Below are positions 58,122-64,000 of a stretch of 64,000 nt of DNA, in pieces. A program made the translations under genes and the position numbers. Positions within the stretch are counted from its first letter, which is position 1. The number at the start of each line of letters is the position of its first letter. The stretch is taken from positions 868,001-932,000 of the forward strand of contig CASHTG010000001.1 in the NCBI GenBank assembly GCA_949357655.1, in the 5' to 3' direction. This DNA comes from Parascedosporium putredinis. Its lineage: Eukaryota; Ascomycota; Sordariomycetes; Microascales; Microascaceae. The notes under the pieces are model-generated. The model worked only from the letters and a program-made list of their open reading frames with translations. It had not been told where the DNA came from and did not search any database.

Positions 58122-61100
58122 TCAAGACTGGTCATAATCACACCAATGGTGGCCAAATCGATGAAACCCGGCCACTGGAGCTCTTCGGCTCCGACCATGG
58201 CGAAAGAGTGTTGGTTACATGCCAACATGCTACTCTGACTACACAATTATTCACCTTGAATATGGGCGTCACGGGGAACGAATGAAAACAAAGATTTTGG
58301 CGAGGAACGAGTACCGCGGTGCTGAAACGCCCGACACTGCCAGGCCATTGGTAGCCGGCGCTGCTGTGATCTGTACTTGCTCGCGACGGAAATTCTGCAC
58401 CAACTTTCAGGCGGACCCACATCGGGCCGGCCAAGAGCAACCAGGCCACCCGCCGAGCTCGAGTGCGCATCACTGCCTCAGTGAGAAACGTAGTGTAAAT
58501 GCGAAAAGGCAGGAGGGCTATTAGCGACGGGAAAACAACACAGGGAAATCCTTCATAACAAGAAAAGAGGAAAGCGGCAATGGGAACGACGCGGTCCTCT
58601 TTTGGAGGCCCGGGAGCGAGTCAAAGTGCGGAATTCTGCAGCCAGAGCCCGCGGGACCTCCGCCAAAATGCGGCGCCTTGGCTGGCCCTCCATGAACCCG
58701 CGAATTGCAAGGCACCGCCAAGATCCTATCCATGGGTGATGCCCTTGCCTCGTCGCCATGAGGCATCAAACCCTCCAGGATTTCCGCCAAGTTCTTCTGT
58801 TATCGGCGATGGCGCCGGAGATATCCTGGAGTGTCCCCTTATTACTTCCGCTCGGCTGCCCTCAGTGGCCATGTGAGGACAAGGGCCCCTGCGAGCAGGG
58901 CGAGAATCAACAAGTATACTTCGTACGCTACACTCGCAGTCCACCATTACCCACAGCCATGCCCTGACAAAGGGTGGTTGCGAAGTGCGCTAGTTGAGTT
59001 TAAAGCGCCCCCCTCTTTCATGCTGGAGCTGGGTTTCCAAGCTGGATGAAGCGACTAGGGGAGGAAAATCAGCGGGACGAACCCCGGTCCGTGCATGGTC
59101 GATCAAAAGCGCCACCGACAGGGGACACCCTTGTCAAGATCAAGGATGGTCTCCCACACCAGCTGCTTTTCTTTTGACAGATCGCTTGCTTTAAAAGACC
59201 TTTGGTCCCAGAGGTTTGGTCCGGCACCTCGAGTCTCCTGTGTCCCTCCTTCTTCCTCAATCGAAGCTGCCGCCAACCGAACGAAGAGAGGTGATCAGTG
59301 AAGCGCAGCGAGAATCGATCGCGCCTCCCCAGGCTCGAACCACTCCCCACGGTACATATTCCATCATCGGCATCGACTACGTACGCTACCGGAATGAAGG
59401 GGAAAAAGGAAGAAGACTGGATGAAGAAAGTGTAGGGAAGGGTGCTTATGAGAAATGAGCAAGGCAGAGAGGAGAAGAAGAAAGTGTGCCTAAGAGAGGG
59501 TAGAGCCTGCAACACATCCATCTATCCCTCGTGCGGACACTATGGTCTTCTTTAGAGCGAGCGAAGCATCAGAATTTGAAAGCGTGGCAAGGTGTCTTGT
59601 CTCTGAGACAGTGTACGCTTCCAGATACTCTGGCTCTTCACTTCCACTCTCTCGCCGCCCCTCCCGGGAGTTGTTATGCCGAGTGTGGCATTCACCTGAC
59701 CAAAACCCCAGGGGTGCTCATGGGGGCTTGATGAACTGAAGGGTTTCATGAAACATTGCCCTCCGCCCAAGTCAGAAATTGGGCCTATGCATGGACTTAC
59801 CTAAAGGAAAACAATTCCAATTGCGCAGATGTTACCATGTACCGCGTTCCGAGGGAGTGGGGGAATGATTAGTCGCTTCGTCGGAGCACATGTGTATCTG
59901 ATAATGGTGGGCTGCGAAACACCCCGGAATGGATCCATCCAGGGTGTCACTCCCCCCTCCCCCAAAATCATTGCACTCGGTTTTATCAATATTCCTCACC
60001 CACCAGGTCAGCCAAGCCCACGTGCAAAGAGAGAGAACCTATCGGTGCCTCTTTCCCTTGGAATTTCTTGAGAACAGGAACAGGGACTGCAAGGTAGGCT
60101 GTCCCTTCTTCAGGAGAAAGAAATGATATCGGGGAAGGGTGACGGGGGAAGGAAGGAAGGGGGTTTTACACGAAAGACGGAACAGCTTCGCCATCGAACT
60201 CGGTGGCTCACTCTGGATGAAGTGGGGGCCTTCAGTTTAGGTTCCCACACAGGCGGAGCACTGAAATTTTAAAGCCGGTGCCCCGGTTCGCTTCAGCGTT
60301 CAGGGTAGCATTGAGGACCTGAGTAGAGTAGCTTGCGGCTTTTGTCCCGTTCGTCGCAGTTTGCAAAACTGGAACGTAGCCAATGGATTGGATAGATGAG
60401 TTCGTGGGGGCGCCTTCCGATAGCTTGCACCGCCCTTTGTGTTTTTCAGTCGTGTCCCCTTCCCTTCCTTATTTTATCTTCGCAAGAGGTGGGACTCTCG
60501 AAGGCTGTTCCCCGGCTCGGGATTGGACGTCATCATACTCACTATTCAAAGTGTCAATGTCGTAGCAGGGGCAGGGCCGACGAGGATGTTTCGAGCCCGC
60601 TGCCCAGTCTCCCATTCTCTCAGGCTTTAATGGCTGGAAGACGCGCGGATCTGATACGTGATCGATCCTTCAACCCCCTTTCAAACCAGGCACATCCTTG
60701 CTGCTTGACCACGATTAGGACGCTTTGCCCATGAAGAAAGGGAAGAGAAAAATTTAAAAATAAGTAAGGCGGTTGCATTGGCCCGGTCTTTTGCACATGT
60801 TGTTGCCATGCCTCCAACGGTCGAATCCGCCAAGGCTTGTCATTTTTGATAGTTCTTCAAATGAGGAAATAATGGCGAGGAAGGAACAGAAAGGGGCTCC
60901 TCGATGCACATAATCACCTCAAGTGCACCATCAACGTTGCCTTTGGAGGGGCCAAACCCCAGAGGATTACCACACGCGGCGCATCATCGCAACCTCTATC
61001 GTCCATACTGCCGAAGAGCAGTTCAAGAAAAAATGACGATAAAACTAAAAGGTAACATATCCATGTTCGACTTATTATTACATCCGTCTCTCAGATAACA

Positions 61101-61740
61101 ACATCGCGAACGGCGGCATCGTCAAATTGCGGAAGACGGCCTTCCCGTTGGTGGATGAGCAGCTTAAACCCCCGCCTTTCTTCCCCCAGCCCCCGCCGTC
61201 GTGACAAGCCCCCACAAACGCCCCCTCGTGAGCTGCTTTGAAGCAACTCACGGCGACATCGCTGTGACGATGGAAATATATGCCGTTACCCGAATATCAA
61301 ATCGCAGACATCCGACGGCGGGGGAGGAGTTTGATCGTAGAAATGATGAGGGCCGCATGAGGGGAAAATATGACGAGTATCGCGATCAACCCATACCCCC
61401 AACTCCGAGAGTAACGCATTCCATTATCGCTGTCTGTTCAGTCCTCTTTTTGTCGCTTGGGCCGCCTGAGCGTAGGAGTTGATGCCGGAAGAGTTTACAT
61501 ATCAAGAAGCCATCTTGCCGATGTTGGAGTTTGACGCGAAGAGATGACTAGGATCGTGGCCTCGCTTGAACAACGACCGGGTGAAGGTCTCGAATGTGGA
61601 GGATGGGGTGCAACAACGACACACAGAAAGCCCTTGACTATGACTCTTGGATGCTCCCATATCGACACTAGTTTGGTTCATTATGTCCGCTCGAAGTTGC
61701 GCTTTGGCTTCAGAGACCACAGCCCTGTTCTAGATTGGCC

Positions 61741-61775
61741 TTTTTTTTTTTTTTTCGAGAGAGAGAGAGAGAGAT
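61741..61775. repeat. Poly-T run joined to (GA)n
   Basis: Fifteen T residues followed by about nine GA units. A composite simple repeat that is prone to length error in sequencing. Confidence 0.85.
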
Positions 61776-63589
61776 AGCGAGCCTGTTTCATACGATCCGC
61801 CCACCGTCATCGCCGCCCTGACCGCCTTCACGCACCCGATGCCCTTTCGTAGGCACGAAGTAACGTGGCCGGCGGTGACGACGATAAAGAAAACAAAAGT
61901 GTCGATCCATGGCCAGACCTCGCCTCCCCACCAGCCGGTCATGGGGGAAAGAAGGACGAGGCGAGGCGGTGGGGGTGAAAACGGAGCGGCTGGTGGTCAA
62001 AGCTTCCGGGCCGAGAAGACGGAGGCTAGCAGTGTTGCGCTCGCCAAAGGGTCCCCCAATGACCTTAAAAATTTCGCGTCCTTCTAAGCTCTGGCAGGCA
62101 GGAACTAGCTTCGAGGACTGACCACGAGATAGCCTTGACTTGTTTGAATTCGACACCTTTTTTCCAAGGTTAATTTCTGAACATTGCTTGGCGCCCGCGC
62201 ATGCTTGCCCCTTCCCTCTTTTTTTTTTCCTCTTATCCAAAAAGATCAATCAGATGGTCAAATCTGTAGGGGGCAGTAGGGCAACACAAGTTCCTTTGTA
62301 TTGCGGTCCCGAATCGCCCCAAGAAGCCAGAGAAGTAGCAGCTAAGCTATGCGCAGAGTGGGGATCCGCGATGCATCTCTGGATCACGCTTTTCACAAGT
62401 AAGCGCCTTACACCCACAACGCAACGGTTGATCAGGACGGGCTCATCGCCTCAACCCCTCAGCCCTGGTTTCATCACATCAATTCTCTTAAGTTCCTCTC
62501 TTCTCATCACTGCTCCCTCGGGTACCCAAGCAAGTTTATTTTTTATTTTTCGGTTTCTATTGCTGACATATCAACATCCTCGTTGCCGTTTTGGCCCTCC
62601 CGCCCCCGGCTACGCCTTCCCATCACCCTCGTCCTCACCCATGTCCTCCTACCCCCAGGTCACGGCTAACGCATCATTGACCACCATCAATGACGTGTGG
62701 GTACCTAATGCCATTGATAACTTCTGAGTGTTGCCTTTGTTCACGTCGATTTCACTCTGCCGCTGTGTGAACCTTTTGCAACAGCCAGCAGGGTCAAGTT
62801 GTCTTCAAAAAAGGACAATGGCGTAGAGGGGTGGGCCGGGTTGAAGCTTTTCATTGCTCTGGGGCTACTTGTTTTTCCCACTTGAAGAGACAAGGTCGCG
62901 AACATCCGTCCTCTACCCCAGATAAAGAAGAAATATAGCCAAGTCAATGTTCGCCATTGGCACCGTCAATGTTCCGACCATGTTTCTGCTAGCATTTGAG
63001 AATGTGTTTCGATGGGGGACACCGCACTTCCCGGCCTTCTCTCCCTGCCCTTTTGTTTTGGGCGCCGGGGGCCTTTATTGGCCCTCTACTTTTCTTCGTC
63101 TGTGTCTAAAGCGTCCCTTGTTCAACCCCACGATCGCGCTCCATTTTCGAACGAGGAAGCCACAGAGCGCATATGCTCTCGGGCTACCTGCCCTTCTCGC
63201 GGCATCACGACCCCCTGGCTTTCCCTGGGGGTTTGCACGATCAAGTTGCGTTCCCTCCCTCATAACCCACAAACAGTCCCTCCCGTTTTCCTTGGCACCA
63301 GCCCTTGGAACAGTCTGGCCGAGAGAGCCTGCCTTGAACCCAGACAGCACGTTTCTCTGCTCGTGACCAGCGCAGTGTCTTGCATTTCTTCCCCCTCTCC
63401 CTCCATCCCTTCCATGACCCCGCTAGTTCGGGTAGTCTCCTTCTTCTTCTCTCCGCTTCCCTCGGCTTTGGTCATTCGCAAAACGTAGGAAAAAATCTTG
63501 GCGCACCGCCGCCCAAGTCGCGAAAGGACCGGCGTTGGCTTCTATAGCAGGCGCCGCCAGCCATTCTCCATTCTCCAGCACGCAAAGCA

Positions 63590-63636
63590 CAGCACAGCAC
63601 CGCACCGTACCGTACCGCAATGTACCGCGCCGTACA
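63590..63636. repeat. Degenerate ACCGT/GTACCG repeat
   Basis: CACAGCACAGCACCGC runs into ACCGTACCGTACCGC and then further GTACCG and CGTAC units, with a five-base period. Non-coding context. Confidence 0.7.
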
Positions 63637-64000
63637 GCCAGCCATTTGTAGTTCCGGATCCATTGCTTTCGTGAGTATGCAGCACTGTGCATAGTGCGTG
63701 TTCAAGTTCCCCAGCCAGTGAGGAAACAAAAAAAACGTACCTTGAAATGAATGGGAAATGCGTACGTTGCCTCTCAGATCGCCTTTGCAACCCGCCGTCT
63801 CCGGCCCGGCCTTTTTCTTTTTGCTGCATGTTTTGTCTTGCAAGACCATCCAAGATGAGAAAGCCCACTGCACCACCGCCAGTAGCCTCACTCCTTTCGA
63901 GCACCTAATAATTCTAGCCCCATCACCTTTTGCCATAGATGTACATACAACGATGATTTTCCGCCCTTATCCACCCTCTGTCTTACTTGTACAAGCCCCA

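Larger units (their letters stand above)
56401..64000. other. Gene desert, block 6, to window end
   Basis: No conserved gene up to the edge. Microsatellites at 56421, 58091 and 61741 and a degenerate repeat at 63590 are listed separately. The longest + strand frame, 62140-62727, is compositionally random. A gene truncated by the window end cannot be ruled out. Confidence 0.5.

Noticed and set aside
59325..59350. Minus-strand tRNA-like sequence GGTTCGAGCC
   Set aside because: The arms beside the loop do not pair, and no anticodon arm is visible.
62140..62727. 195-codon + strand frame
   Set aside because: No recognisable domain, low-complexity pyrimidine-derived residues, overlapping equally open frames.
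33726..64000. RIP-mutated transposon graveyard
   Set aside because: The DNA is not AT-rich and shows no TpA-saturated stretches or terminal repeats.

Overview
This window reads as nuclear DNA of a filamentous ascomycete, most likely a Sordariomycete. The genes are split by short introns (about 55-175 nt) with GTAAGT/GTATGT-type donors, CTAAC-type branch sites and YAG acceptors. The actin gene has the crowded 5' introns typical of these fungi. The protein sequences match the fungal forms of Tom40, Tom7, Fes1, Elp2, Flx1 and PFK-2. These assignments rest on recalled family features; no database search was run.

The first 34 kb hold eleven recognisable housekeeping genes. In order they are tom40 (-), a 6-phosphofructo-2-kinase with a degenerate bisphosphatase half (+), a USP-type deubiquitinase ending in a CaaX box (-), mitochondrial ribosomal protein uL5m/MRPL7 (+), the Hsp70 exchange factor fes1 (-), actin (+), an MTRFR/RSO55-like mitochondrial release-factor protein (-), a small serine palmitoyltransferase subunit (+), elp2 (-), tom7 (+) and the FAD/folate carrier flx1 (+). 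Five of the eleven serve mitochondria: protein import (tom40, tom7), translation (mrpl7, release-factor-like) and carrier transport (flx1). They alternate with cytosolic genes, so this is co-location and not an operon.

From about 33.7 kb to the end (30 kb) I see no convincing conserved gene. One weak two-exon candidate sits near 44.2-44.8 kb. The desert is not AT-rich, so RIP decay does not explain it. It carries long pyrimidine-rich tracts on the + strand, several microsatellites and short tandem repeats. The first 3.5 kb is similar. It may be the large regulatory or leader region of a developmental gene, or a non-coding RNA locus.

A technical theme runs through the window. At least five conserved genes (tom40, PFK-2, fes1, the release-factor gene, elp2) carry single-base deletions, nearly all inside C/G or A/T homopolymers, each restorable by one base. 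Housekeeping genes would not all be broken, so these are most simply uncorrected sequencing undercalls. Other genes (the deubiquitinase, actin, tom7, the SPT subunit, flx1) read through cleanly. For the affected genes the coordinates given are gene spans, and the lesions are noted in each entry.
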